This document shows positions 1-5,246 of a DNA stretch of 6,179 bases, in pieces (positions within the stretch are counted from its first letter, which is position 1; every line of letters starts with the position of its first letter). The stretch is from an uncultured Bacilli bacterium (lineage in GTDB: Bacteria > Bacillota_I > Bacilli_A > RF39 > UBA660): positions 1 through 6,179 of the forward strand of contig CANQKU010000061.1 of assembly GCA_947624535.1 (NCBI GenBank), read 5' to 3'. The position numbers and the translations under genes were made by a program. Below the pieces are notes generated by a model, which saw only the letters and a list, made by a program, of their open reading frames with translations, did not search any database and was not told the DNA's origin.

Positions 1-1
1 T

Positions 2-385
2 GTTGGAGCGGCTTTTACTAAAAAAGGTGGTAACCTAGGAACTGATGGATCAGTTAGTTATATGTTTGAAAGAAAAGGTTCTATTGTTATACCAAATACT
101 TATGATGAAGATGAAGTAATGTTAACATGTTTAGATAATGGAGCTTTAGATGTAGAAAACGATGGAGAAACTTACCAAATAACAACACCTAGTGAAGATT
201 TATTAAAAGTTAAAGATGCTTTAGAAAGTATTGGTGTAAATGAATTTTTAGAAACGGAAGTATCTTATTTACCAAATATTTTTGTTGAAGTAGATGACGA
301 ACATAAAGAAAAAGTATTAGAATTAATTGACCAATTAGAAGACTTAGATGACGTTCAAAGTGTCTACTTTAATATGAAAGATTAA
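2..385 (+). CDS. yebC: YebC/PmpR (TACO1-like) family protein, 3' part
   Basis: Partial gene: the reading frame is open from base 2 to the TAA at 383-385 and gives 127 residues, about half of the usual ~240-residue family length, so the N-terminal half lies outside the window. The visible part starts with the family signature (GGNLGT, then GSVSYMFERKG) and continues with the acidic C-terminal domain that includes YLPN and a DVQSVYFN end, typical of YebC. The ATG at 62 is internal (the Met of YMFERKG) and is not the start. Members of this family have been described as DNA-binding transcription regulators (PmpR) and, for TACO1-type proteins, as factors that help ribosomes translate difficult stretches such as proline runs; the sequence here does not say which applies. 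The stop codon overlaps the stem of a terminator hairpin, so this is probably the last gene of its transcript. The family assignment is secure. Confidence 0.95.
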   Translation, partial: VGAAFTKKGGNLGTDGSVSYMFERKGSIVIPNTYDEDEVMLTCLDNGALDVENDGETYQITTPSEDLLKVKDALESIGVNEFLETEVSYLPNIFVEVDDEHKEKVLELIDQLEDLDDVQSVYFNMKD

Positions 386-410
386 AATATCTATTGTAGA
401 TATTTTTTTT
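384..410 (+). terminator. Intrinsic terminator after yebC
   Basis: A perfect 10-bp stem (384-393 paired with 397-406) closes on a 3-base TTG loop, and a run of eight T (403-410) starts inside the right arm. The left arm begins within the yebC stop codon. The stem is nearly all A-T, so efficiency may be modest. The loop and right arm overlap the -35 region of the next promoter. Confidence 0.7.
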
Positions 411-422
411 CTTTGTTATAAT
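394..422 (+). promoter_or_regulatory. Promoter of the surface-protein gene
   Basis: The -10 box TATAAT (417-422) is preceded by TG at 414-415, giving an extended -10. A partial -35 TTGTAG (394-399) sits at a 17-base spacing. Transcription should start near 429, giving a leader of about 35 bases before the ATG at 465. The -35 lies inside the yebC terminator hairpin. Confidence 0.65.
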
Positions 423-464
423 TGTAGTAAATAGAGTAAGAAGATACAGGAGGAGTCATATATT

Positions 465-1949
465 ATGGGAAGACAAAGAAAGACAATTCGCAATAAGCGA
501 AAAATAGGGGTTTCTAATTATCAAAATCAAGTATTAGATGCTAGTGAAGCAAGGACACAAATTTCTAAAAATTTTTCACGTGAGCTAAAACTTACTATTG
601 TATCTATTTTTATTGTCGTTATTATTATGATTTCAAGTGCTTTTGCTATCTTCTCATCTATTCAAAAATCTAAAAATTATAATACTTTAACAGTAGGAAC
701 TTTACAAATTGATTTTAATGATAAAGATGAAGGTACAGGAAATATTATTAATTTAAATGGGGCATATCCTGAAAGTGATGAGGCTGGGTTAAAAGAAGAG
801 CCATATATTTTTAAAATAACTAATACAGGAACATTAGAAGCAAGTTATAAAGTTAAAATAGTAGATGACTTAGAAACTATTGAAAAAGATAATTGTAGTA
901 CAAATCTTTTAAATAAAGAAAATATACGTGTTAGTATTAATGGAGAAACACCATTCACTTTATCTGAAAAACAAACCTTAGATAATGTAGTTAAAACTGG
1001 TACATTAAAGCCAAATCAATCAGAAAAATATGAAATTAGAATTTGGATTGATGAGAATAGTAGTAATGAGGTTTTAGGAAAACATTACCATGGAAAGATT
1101 GTAGTTGAGGGTGTTAATACTAAGAATAATGGTAGTGAAAGTAGTAGTAGCAGTGTTAATAAAAATATCGTTAGTGCTTATACTTATAATCAAGAAACAG
1201 GTCAACCTAATTATTGTGTAACCGGTAATGAGAGTACCTGTGAAGAAACAACATGCTATCAAAATAAGGATGAAGAATCATGTCCAGCAGGAACGATAAT
1301 AAACTATAAAGTCAATAATGAAAAAGAGGTAAGATTTCATGTAGTACAAGATGATGGCGAAACAATGAGATTACAAAGTCAAAAGGATACTTTAAATAAT
1401 AATGCATGGTATTCAACTGATCCTACACCATTACCAGTATATGATACAGGTGATAATAGTCATGGCCCAACAACCGCATTAGATGCCTTAGAAAGTGCAA
1501 CCGCAGATTGGACGAATGTCAAAGACCAAACATACTCAATAGGAAGTAGTAGTAATAATACAAATTTAGGGTATTCAGGTTGTCATCTATCAGGAGGATA
1601 CAATGCATCAGGAAGTATTCCTGTTTGTGATAGTGAAACATATAGTTTATCAAGAGATTCAGTGAAAGCTAGAATGATTACAGTACAAGAAGCACATAAA
1701 GTAGGTTGTGCTTACGATAATAAAACATGCCCAATATGGATATACAATTTTTTAAAGCAATCAACTAAATCTGGAGGAACAGATGATGATAAAAATTCAA
1801 AATATTATTATTGGACCATGTCGGCTTTCGATGGTGAATCCAAATATGCTTGGGCTGTCTATAATCAAGGTAGAGTGTATTTCTACAATTTGCCTCCCGA
1901 AGGTAATAGTGTACGTGCATTAGTAGTTGTTTCAAAAAATAATATATAA
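465..1949 (+). CDS. Membrane-anchored surface protein with TasA/CalY-like region and variable lectin-like C-terminus
   Basis: 494 residues; the ATG follows an AGGAGG at 448-453 (11-base spacing) and a strong promoter. Residues 1-40 are basic (GRQRKTIRNKRK). Residues 43-63 are a hydrophobic segment ending SSAFA, which could be an uncleaved anchor or a signal peptide cleaved after AFA; either way the rest should be outside the cell. Residues about 74-217 (TVGTLQIDF, then FKITNTGTLEASYKV, then a lysine/acidic beta-rich stretch) resemble the TasA/CalY-type jelly-roll of Gram-positive surface and fibre proteins. A Ser-rich linker (224-230) leads to a segment with four Cys (251, 259, 264, 273). The C-terminal domain (about 276-494; motifs AGTIINYKV, VRFHVVQDDGETM, ALESATADWTNV, KARMITVQEA, CPIWIYN, YYWTMSA, VRALVVVSK) has the plan of lectin-like FGE/C-type-lectin-fold domains common in uncultured gut Bacillota. 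Cys pairs 373/388 and 415/422 may form disulfides. There is no sortase LPXTG motif. Ligand and function are unknown; a binding or adhesion role is inference. Domain names rest on motif resemblance, not a search. Confidence 0.8.
   Translation: MGRQRKTIRNKRKIGVSNYQNQVLDASEARTQISKNFSRELKLTIVSIFIVVIIMISSAFAIFSSIQKSKNYNTLTVGTLQIDFNDKDEGTGNIINLNGAYPESDEAGLKEEPYIFKITNTGTLEASYKVKIVDDLETIEKDNCSTNLLNKENIRVSINGETPFTLSEKQTLDNVVKTGTLKPNQSEKYEIRIWIDENSSNEVLGKHYHGKIVVEGVNTKNNGSESSSSSVNKNIVSAYTYNQETGQPNYCVTGNESTCEETTCYQNKDEESCPAGTIINYKVNNEKEVRFHVVQDDGETMRLQSQKDTLNNNAWYSTDPTPLPVYDTGDNSHGPTTALDALESATADWTNVKDQTYSIGSSSNNTNLGYSGCHLSGGYNASGSIPVCDSETYSLSRDSVKARMITVQEAHKVGCAYDNKTCPIWIYNFLKQSTKSGGTDDDKNSKYYYWTMSAFDGESKYAWAVYNQGRVYFYNLPPEGNSVRALVVVSKNNI
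1812..1916 (+). other. Candidate hypervariable region (DGR-type) at the 3' end of the surface-protein gene
   Basis: Codons 450-484 encode W-T-M-S-A, then a mixed stretch, then A-W-x-V, N-Q-G-x-V, and finally N-S-V-R. This spacing of fixed W, A-W, G-x-V and VR residues around mixed ones is what C-type-lectin-fold targets of diversity-generating retroelements show. By hand count, adenine is 26 of 105 bases here against 34 of 72 in the preceding 24 codons, and C/G-ended codons are 13 of 35 against 2 of 24. The presumed variable positions include TTC, TCC, GTC, TAC and CCC, which could derive from AAC by adenine mutagenesis. No template repeat or reverse transcriptase is visible in the window, so this is inference; ordinary diversifying selection or recombination between paralogues would also fit. 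Confidence 0.4.
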
Positions 1950-2022
1950 AAAAATATTAAAAATATGAATTTTGTAAATTGAAGAAAAACAAACACTTGA
2001 AAATCAAAAATTCGTCTAGGTG

Positions 2023-2066
2023 AAAAATTAAAATTTATATTTTTTTTAGGCTCAATTTTAATTTTT
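2023..2066. repeat. AT-only 13-bp perfect inverted repeat
   Basis: The left arm AAAAATTAAAATT (2023-2035) is exactly complementary to AATTTTAATTTTT (2054-2066) around an 18-base loop that contains a run of T. It lies 73 bases after the surface-protein stop. It could act as a weak terminator for that gene, but the only T run is the arm itself. With no G-C pairs in the stem, chance in AT-rich DNA cannot be excluded. Confidence 0.4.
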
Positions 2067-2072
2067 AATAGT

Positions 2073-2101
2073 TTGTCAAAATAACATTTATGTATTATAG
2101 T
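2073..2101 (+). promoter_or_regulatory. Promoter for the intergenic RNA candidate and/or ruvAB
   Basis: TTGTCA (2073-2078) and TATAGT (2096-2101) each differ from the sigma70/sigmaA consensus at one base and are separated by 17 bases. A start about 6-7 bases downstream would fall at 2107-2108, the first base of the long stem described in the next entry. No LexA/SOS-box-like palindrome was seen upstream of ruvA. Confidence 0.55.
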
Positions 2102-2106
2102 ATTCA

Positions 2107-2228
2107 TCGTGTGTTTGTCATTAATCCTCTTTCTATAGTAATTCCTATAGTTTTTTAAAATTACTTTTTCATTCATTGTTGATAAACACACGAAACTTAA
2201 TAATTATGTCTACTATGATAGACTTTTT
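2107..2228 (+). ncRNA. Candidate small RNA or structured ruvA leader
   Basis: The predicted transcript starts with a stem: TCGTGTGTTTGTC (2107-2119) pairs with 2181-2193 over 13 bp with one G-U. It encloses 61 bases. Inside, AGTAATT (2137-2143) pairs with AATTACT (2159-2165), and a CTATAG sequence occurs twice (2133-2138, 2145-2150). After the closing stem comes a short terminator-like hairpin ending at 2228. The 10-bp uninterrupted, mixed-composition core (TCGTGTGTTT with AAACACACGA) is unlikely to be accidental. The arrangement of promoter, closing stem and terminator within ~155 bases fits a ~120-base small RNA. It could equally be a leader controlling read-through into ruvA 39 bases further on. 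It matches no RNA family that I recognise; it is short for 6S RNA and lacks SRP RNA hallmarks. Confidence 0.4.
2208..2228 (+). terminator. Weak terminator or attenuator upstream of ruvA
   Basis: GTCTA (2208-2212) pairs with TAGAC (2219-2223) around a 6-base loop, followed by TTTTT (2224-2228) and then CTTTT. The stem is only 5 bp, so it is weak. Its position between the upstream promoter and ruvA would suit partial termination. Confidence 0.35.
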
Positions 2229-2266
2229 CTTTTAAATTTAGTAAAATAATACTTGGGAGTGATAAT

Positions 2267-2821
2267 ATGTATGATTATATTATTGGAAAAATTACTAAGG
2301 TTTCTTTTAATCATATTGTAATAGAAAATCATGGTATAGGCTATTTTGTCTATGTTTCAAATCCTTATTTTTATCAGGAAAATGTAGAATATAAAGTATA
2401 TATATATCAACAAATAAAAGAAGATGAACATAGTCTTTTTGGATTTAAAAATGAAGAAGAAAAAGAATTGTTTTTAAAACTTATTGATGTTAAGGGCTTA
2501 GGTTGTAAGATGGCTTTACCTATGTTTGCAACAGGTTCAACTGCAGGTATTATTGATGCAATTGAAAGAGAAAATATTTTATATTTAAAGAAATTTCCTA
2601 AAATTGGAGATAAATTAGCTAAACAAATTATATTAGATTTAAAAGGAAAATTGAATCAAGTAGAAGGTAGTATAGAAGAAAATAGTCAAGATGAATTAAT
2701 AGAAGTATTAAAAGGATTAGGTTATAAAGAAAAAGAAATAAAACTAATTATTGGAAAAGTAGACTCTTCTTTACCTATAGAGCAACAAGTTAAAGAGGCT
2801 TTAAAATTATTTTTGAAATAA
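2267..2821 (+). CDS. ruvA: Holliday junction branch migration complex subunit RuvA
   Basis: RuvA binds four-way DNA junctions as a tetramer and recruits RuvB rings for branch migration in recombination repair. The 184 residues (family usually ~190-205) show the three expected parts. Residues 1-62 form the OB fold (MYDYIIGKI start, GIGYFVYV, HSLFGF at the end). Residues 63-130 hold two helix-hairpin-helix motifs (DVKGLGCKMAL at 74-84 and FPKIGDKLAKQIILDLKGKL at 110-129). A linker follows, and the small C-terminal three-helix domain that contacts RuvB is at about 140-184 (DELIEVLKGLGYKEKEI). The ATG has a GGGAG at 2255-2259, seven bases upstream. It is 26 bases from ruvB and surely co-transcribed with it. 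The family's usual second Gly in the first HhH is kept (GLG), so it should be functional. Confidence 0.97.
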   Translation: MYDYIIGKITKVSFNHIVIENHGIGYFVYVSNPYFYQENVEYKVYIYQQIKEDEHSLFGFKNEEEKELFLKLIDVKGLGCKMALPMFATGSTAGIIDAIERENILYLKKFPKIGDKLAKQIILDLKGKLNQVEGSIEENSQDELIEVLKGLGYKEKEIKLIIGKVDSSLPIEQQVKEALKLFLK

Positions 2822-2847
2822 ACTTTTAATAAAGAAAGAAGGTTATT

Positions 2848-3849
2848 ATGAATTCTAATGAAAGTGTATTAAGAAATGTTTGTGTAGATGATGATGGGGT
2901 TTTAGATAATTCTATTAGACCAGAAGTTTTAGACGAATATATTGGTCAAAGTGACGTTAAAGAAAATATTAAAGTATTTATTGAAGCAGCTAAAATTAGA
3001 GGAGAGGTTTTAGATCATGTTTTATTATATGGTCCTCCTGGATTAGGAAAAACAACTCTTGCTTATATTATTGCTAATGAGATGAATACTAAAATTAAAA
3101 CAGCTAGTGGACCAAGTATTGAAAAGTCTGGTGATTTAGCTGCGATATTATCTACTTTAGAACCTGGTGACGTTTTATTTATTGATGAAATTCATAGAAT
3201 GCCAAAGTTTATTGAAGAAATTTTATATCCTGCGATGGAAGATTTTACTTTAGATATTATTATTGGTGGTGATGGTAATAGTAGAAATATTAAAATTGAC
3301 TTACCACCATTTACCTTAGTTGGCGCAACAACTAGAGCAGGTGATTTAACCTCACCATTACGTGATAGATTTGGGATTATTGCTAAGTTGCAATTTTATA
3401 CGGAAGAAGAGTTAACTCAAATTGTAAAAAGAACCGCAAGAGTTTTAAATACTGAAATAGCTGATGATGCAGCTCATGAACTAGCTAAACGTAGTAGGGG
3501 AACACCTCGTATTGCAAATAGGCTATTAAAAAGAGTAAGAGATTTTGCTATGGTAAAAAATGAAGAAGTTATCAGCTTAGAAGTTACTAAACATGCCTTA
3601 GAACGTTTGAAAGTTGATAAACATGGCTTAGACGATATTGATCATCAACTATTAATGACAATTATTCAAAAATTTAATGGTGGTCCAGTTGGGGTTGAAG
3701 CTATAAGCAGTACCATAGGTGAAGAAGTTAGTACTATTGAAGACGTTTATGAACCTTATTTGTTACAACAAGGTTTAATTAAAAGAACAAGTAGAGGAAG
3801 AATTGTAACAGATGCAGGTTATGAAGCTGTAGGTATTTCAAAAAATTAA
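2848..3849 (+). CDS. ruvB: Holliday junction branch migration DNA helicase RuvB
   Basis: RuvB is the AAA+ motor (hexameric rings flanking the RuvA-bound junction) that pumps DNA by ATP hydrolysis. The 333 residues are the usual length. Visible motifs: RPEVLDEYIGQ (24-34); Walker A GPPGLGKT (62-69); ASGPSIEKSGDLAAIL (86-101); Walker B FIDEIH (111-116); sensor 1 GATTRAG (159-165); LRDRFG with the probable arginine finger R174; sensor 2 GTPRIANRLL (218-227). The C-terminal winged-helix DNA-binding domain (about 262-333) has the GGPVGVEAI and EDVYEPYLLQQGLI signatures. The ATG follows an AGAAGG-type site at about 2837-2842. All catalytic motifs are intact. It is followed by a terminator-like hairpin before queA. 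Confidence 0.98.
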   Translation: MNSNESVLRNVCVDDDGVLDNSIRPEVLDEYIGQSDVKENIKVFIEAAKIRGEVLDHVLLYGPPGLGKTTLAYIIANEMNTKIKTASGPSIEKSGDLAAILSTLEPGDVLFIDEIHRMPKFIEEILYPAMEDFTLDIIIGGDGNSRNIKIDLPPFTLVGATTRAGDLTSPLRDRFGIIAKLQFYTEEELTQIVKRTARVLNTEIADDAAHELAKRSRGTPRIANRLLKRVRDFAMVKNEEVISLEVTKHALERLKVDKHGLDDIDHQLLMTIIQKFNGGPVGVEAISSTIGEEVSTIEDVYEPYLLQQGLIKRTSRGRIVTDAGYEAVGISKN

Positions 3850-3851
3850 AC

Positions 3852-3880
3852 GAGACTTTTTTCTATAAATCTGGTATAAT
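3852..3880 (+). promoter_or_regulatory. Extended -10 promoter upstream of queA
   Basis: TATAAT at 3875-3880 is preceded by TGG (3872-3874), an extended -10. The -35 at 17 bases is poor (GAGACT, 3852-3857, matching only the central GAC). The start would be near 3887, leaving a short ~22-base leader with a GGAGG at 3899-3903 before the ATG at 3909. Confidence 0.6.
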
Positions 3881-3892
3881 ACTACCAGGTTT
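3867..3892 (+). terminator. Terminator-like hairpin after ruvB, enclosing the queA -10 box
   Basis: AAATCTGGTA (3867-3876) pairs with TACCAGGTTT (3883-3892) over 10 bp, including one U-G, around a TAATAC loop. The downstream bases TTTTATTT give a partial T tract. The same bases contain the TATAAT at 3875-3880. It could terminate ruvAB transcripts while the DNA also serves as the queA promoter. Confidence 0.5.
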
Positions 3893-3908
3893 TATTTCGG
3901 AGGTTACT

Positions 3909-4934
3909 ATGAAAACAGAAGATTTTGATTATGATTTAGATGAAGATTTAATAGCACAAACACCACTAAAAAAAAGAGATAGTTCAAAACTTTTAGTATT
4001 AGATAAGGAAAGTGGTGAAATATCTCATCAACAATTTAAAGATATTATTAATTATATTAATCCAGGAGATACGTTAGTTTTAAATAATACTAAAGTACTT
4101 CCAGCTAGATTGATTGGTGAAAAAGAAGATACTAAAGCAGTAATTGAAATATTATTATTAAAAAATATTGAAAATGATTTTTGGGAATGTTTAGTAAAAC
4201 CTGCTAGGAGGGTTAAAATAGGTACGATAGTATCTTTTGGTAATGGAATTTTAAAAGCTAAGTGTATTAAAGAATTAGATGAGGGAATTAGACATTTTGA
4301 ATTAATTTATGAAGGAATTTTATATGAATTATTAGAACAACTTGGAACTATGCCTCTACCTCCTTATATTCATGAAAAACTAAGTGATCAATCTCGTTAT
4401 CAAACTGTTTATGCCAAAGAATTAGGTAGTGCCGCAGCACCTACTGCTGGCCTTCATTTTACAAATGATTTACTTGAAAAACTAAAGAAGAAAAAAGTTA
4501 ATATTTGTTATGTAACTCTTCATGTAGGTTTAGGTACTTTTAGACCAGTAAATGTTTCTGATATAACAAAACATAAAATGCATAGTGAATATTACCATAT
4601 GGATAAAGAAACAGCTAATATTTTAGAACAAACTAAAGCAAGTGGTCATAAAATTATCGCAGTTGGAACAACTAGTACAAGAGTATTAGAAACAGTAGCT
4701 AGTAAATATAATAAATTTTGTGAATGTAGTGGCTGGACCGATATTTTTATTTATCCAGGCTATCAATTTAAAGCAGTCGATAGTTTAATTACTAATTTTC
4801 ATCTACCTAAGTCCACTTTATTAATGTTAGTTTCAGCTTTAGCTGGTAAAGATAAAATATTAAATGCATACCAAATAGCAGTCAAATATAGATATAGGTT
4901 TTTTTCGTTTGGTGATGCTATGTTTATTAAATAG
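3909..4934 (+). CDS. queA: S-adenosylmethionine:tRNA ribosyltransferase-isomerase QueA
   Basis: QueA transfers and isomerises the ribosyl part of S-adenosylmethionine onto preQ1 already inserted in tRNA (wobble position 34 of GUN anticodons), forming epoxyqueuosine; it acts after Tgt. The 341 residues match the usual ~340-350. Family signatures run the whole length: DLIAQTPLKKRDSSKLLVLD (14-32, with one residue between), LVLNNTKVLPARL (57-69), GTMPLPPYI (146-154), AAAPTAGLHFT (175-185), TLHVGLGTFRPV (203-214), VGTTSTRVLE (252-261), GWTDIFIYPGY (275-285), DSLITNFHLPKSTLLMLVSA (291-310) and FFSFGDAMFI (331-340). The start is set by GGAGG at 3899-3903. The stop TAG (4932-4934) overlaps the Shine-Dalgarno of the next small gene. 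In many Bacillota tgt follows directly; here two other ORFs intervene. Confidence 0.98.
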   Translation: MKTEDFDYDLDEDLIAQTPLKKRDSSKLLVLDKESGEISHQQFKDIINYINPGDTLVLNNTKVLPARLIGEKEDTKAVIEILLLKNIENDFWECLVKPARRVKIGTIVSFGNGILKAKCIKELDEGIRHFELIYEGILYELLEQLGTMPLPPYIHEKLSDQSRYQTVYAKELGSAAAPTAGLHFTNDLLEKLKKKKVNICYVTLHVGLGTFRPVNVSDITKHKMHSEYYHMDKETANILEQTKASGHKIIAVGTTSTRVLETVASKYNKFCECSGWTDIFIYPGYQFKAVDSLITNFHLPKSTLLMLVSALAGKDKILNAYQIAVKYRYRFFSFGDAMFIK

Positions 4935-4939
4935 GAGGT
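4933..4939 (+). promoter_or_regulatory. Ribosome binding site that fixes the GTG start of the small ORF
   Basis: AGGAGGT is a near-perfect Shine-Dalgarno, seven bases before the GTG at 4947, and overlaps the queA stop codon. No ATG nearby competes, so this site is the main reason to believe the small ORF is translated. Confidence 0.75.
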
Positions 4940-4946
4940 TTTTAAA

Positions 4947-5138
4947 GTGATAAATATATCACAGTTACAATTATTGGAATTACAAAATAAAAATAGTAAA
5001 AATATTTATCCATTTGTATCTACAAAGATAAATGATATTAAAAAAGTTATGTCTTATGATACTTTGAAAAGAGAAAGAAAACAAGATGGGGTTTTAGCTT
5101 ATCAAAAAGTTTTAAAACAAGTTAAAAATAGATATTAA
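4947..5138 (+). CDS. Unrecognised 63-residue basic protein
   Basis: The ORF starts at GTG 4947 with a very good Shine-Dalgarno (4933-4939) and ends at TAA 5136-5138. It lies 12 bases after queA and is probably translated from the same mRNA. I do not recognise the family. The product has 10 Lys and 3 Arg against 5 acidic residues (net about +8), no Cys, no membrane segment and no signal peptide. It reads as an N-terminal hydrophobic helix-like stretch (ISQLQLLELQ), a Pro-containing turn (YPFV), then a charged, mostly helical C-terminal half (DTLKRERKQ, YQKVLKQVKNRY). A nucleic-acid- or ribosome-binding role is possible from charge alone, but not shown. The AT-rich codon use matches its neighbours. 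The strong ribosome site and tight spacing argue for a real gene; its shortness and lack of known relatives keep confidence moderate. Confidence 0.6.
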   Translation: MINISQLQLLELQNKNSKNIYPFVSTKINDIKKVMSYDTLKRERKQDGVLAYQKVLKQVKNRY

Positions 5139-5184
5139 AAATTTTTTAAAACTAAAGACTTTTCGTTAGAAATACGAATATTAC

Positions 5185-5213
5185 TTGAAAAATATAGAAA
5201 AATGTGGTATAAT
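5185..5213 (+). promoter_or_regulatory. Promoter of the GNAT-tgt unit
   Basis: TTGAAA (5185-5190) and TATAAT (5208-5213) lie 17 bases apart, and TGG (5205-5207) makes an extended -10. This is the best promoter in the window. Transcription should start near 5219-5221, about 20 bases before the ATG at 5240. Confidence 0.8.
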
Positions 5214-5218
5214 ATGCA

Positions 5219-5246
5219 GTATCATTAGGGGGTTTTAGTATGATAC
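5219..5246 (+). promoter_or_regulatory. Hairpin enclosing the GNAT ribosome site and start codon
   Basis: GTATCAT (5219-5225) is complementary to ATGATAC (5240-5246), a 7-bp stem with a 14-base loop. The loop holds the GGGGG Shine-Dalgarno (5228-5232), and the right arm begins with the ATG itself. Given the promoter position, the stem would form at the very 5' end of the mRNA and might dampen translation initiation. Whether it is used as a regulator is unknown. Confidence 0.4.

Noticed and set aside
62..385. ATG at 62 as the start of a separate 107-residue gene
   Set aside because: The frame is open upstream to the window edge and the upstream residues carry the YebC signature (GGNLGT), so this Met is internal.
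1074..1262. 62-codon minus-strand open frame inside the surface-protein gene
   Set aside because: It lies wholly antisense within a well-supported gene and the product is a Thr/Ile-rich low-complexity shadow.
1883..2191. 102-codon minus-strand open frame overlapping the surface-gene 3' end and the intergenic gap
   Set aside because: It runs antisense through the coding end and the inverted repeats, its product has a poly-Phe/Ile low-complexity stretch from T-rich DNA, and no plausible ribosome site or family was recognised.
1950..2266. DGR template repeat or reverse transcriptase remnant near the variable region
   Set aside because: No second copy of the W-T-M-S-A or A-W coding segments and no RT-like reading frame is visible on either strand here.
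2167..2266. LexA/SOS operator in front of ruvAB
   Set aside because: No GAAC-N4-GTTC-like palindrome was found; the only strong dyad is the long-range 2107-2193 stem.
5109..5152. Inverted repeat GTTTTAAAA / TTTTAAAAC as a terminator for the small ORF
   Set aside because: Both arms are nearly all A/T, the left arm lies within the coding sequence, the loop is 26 bases, and no T tract follows the right arm.
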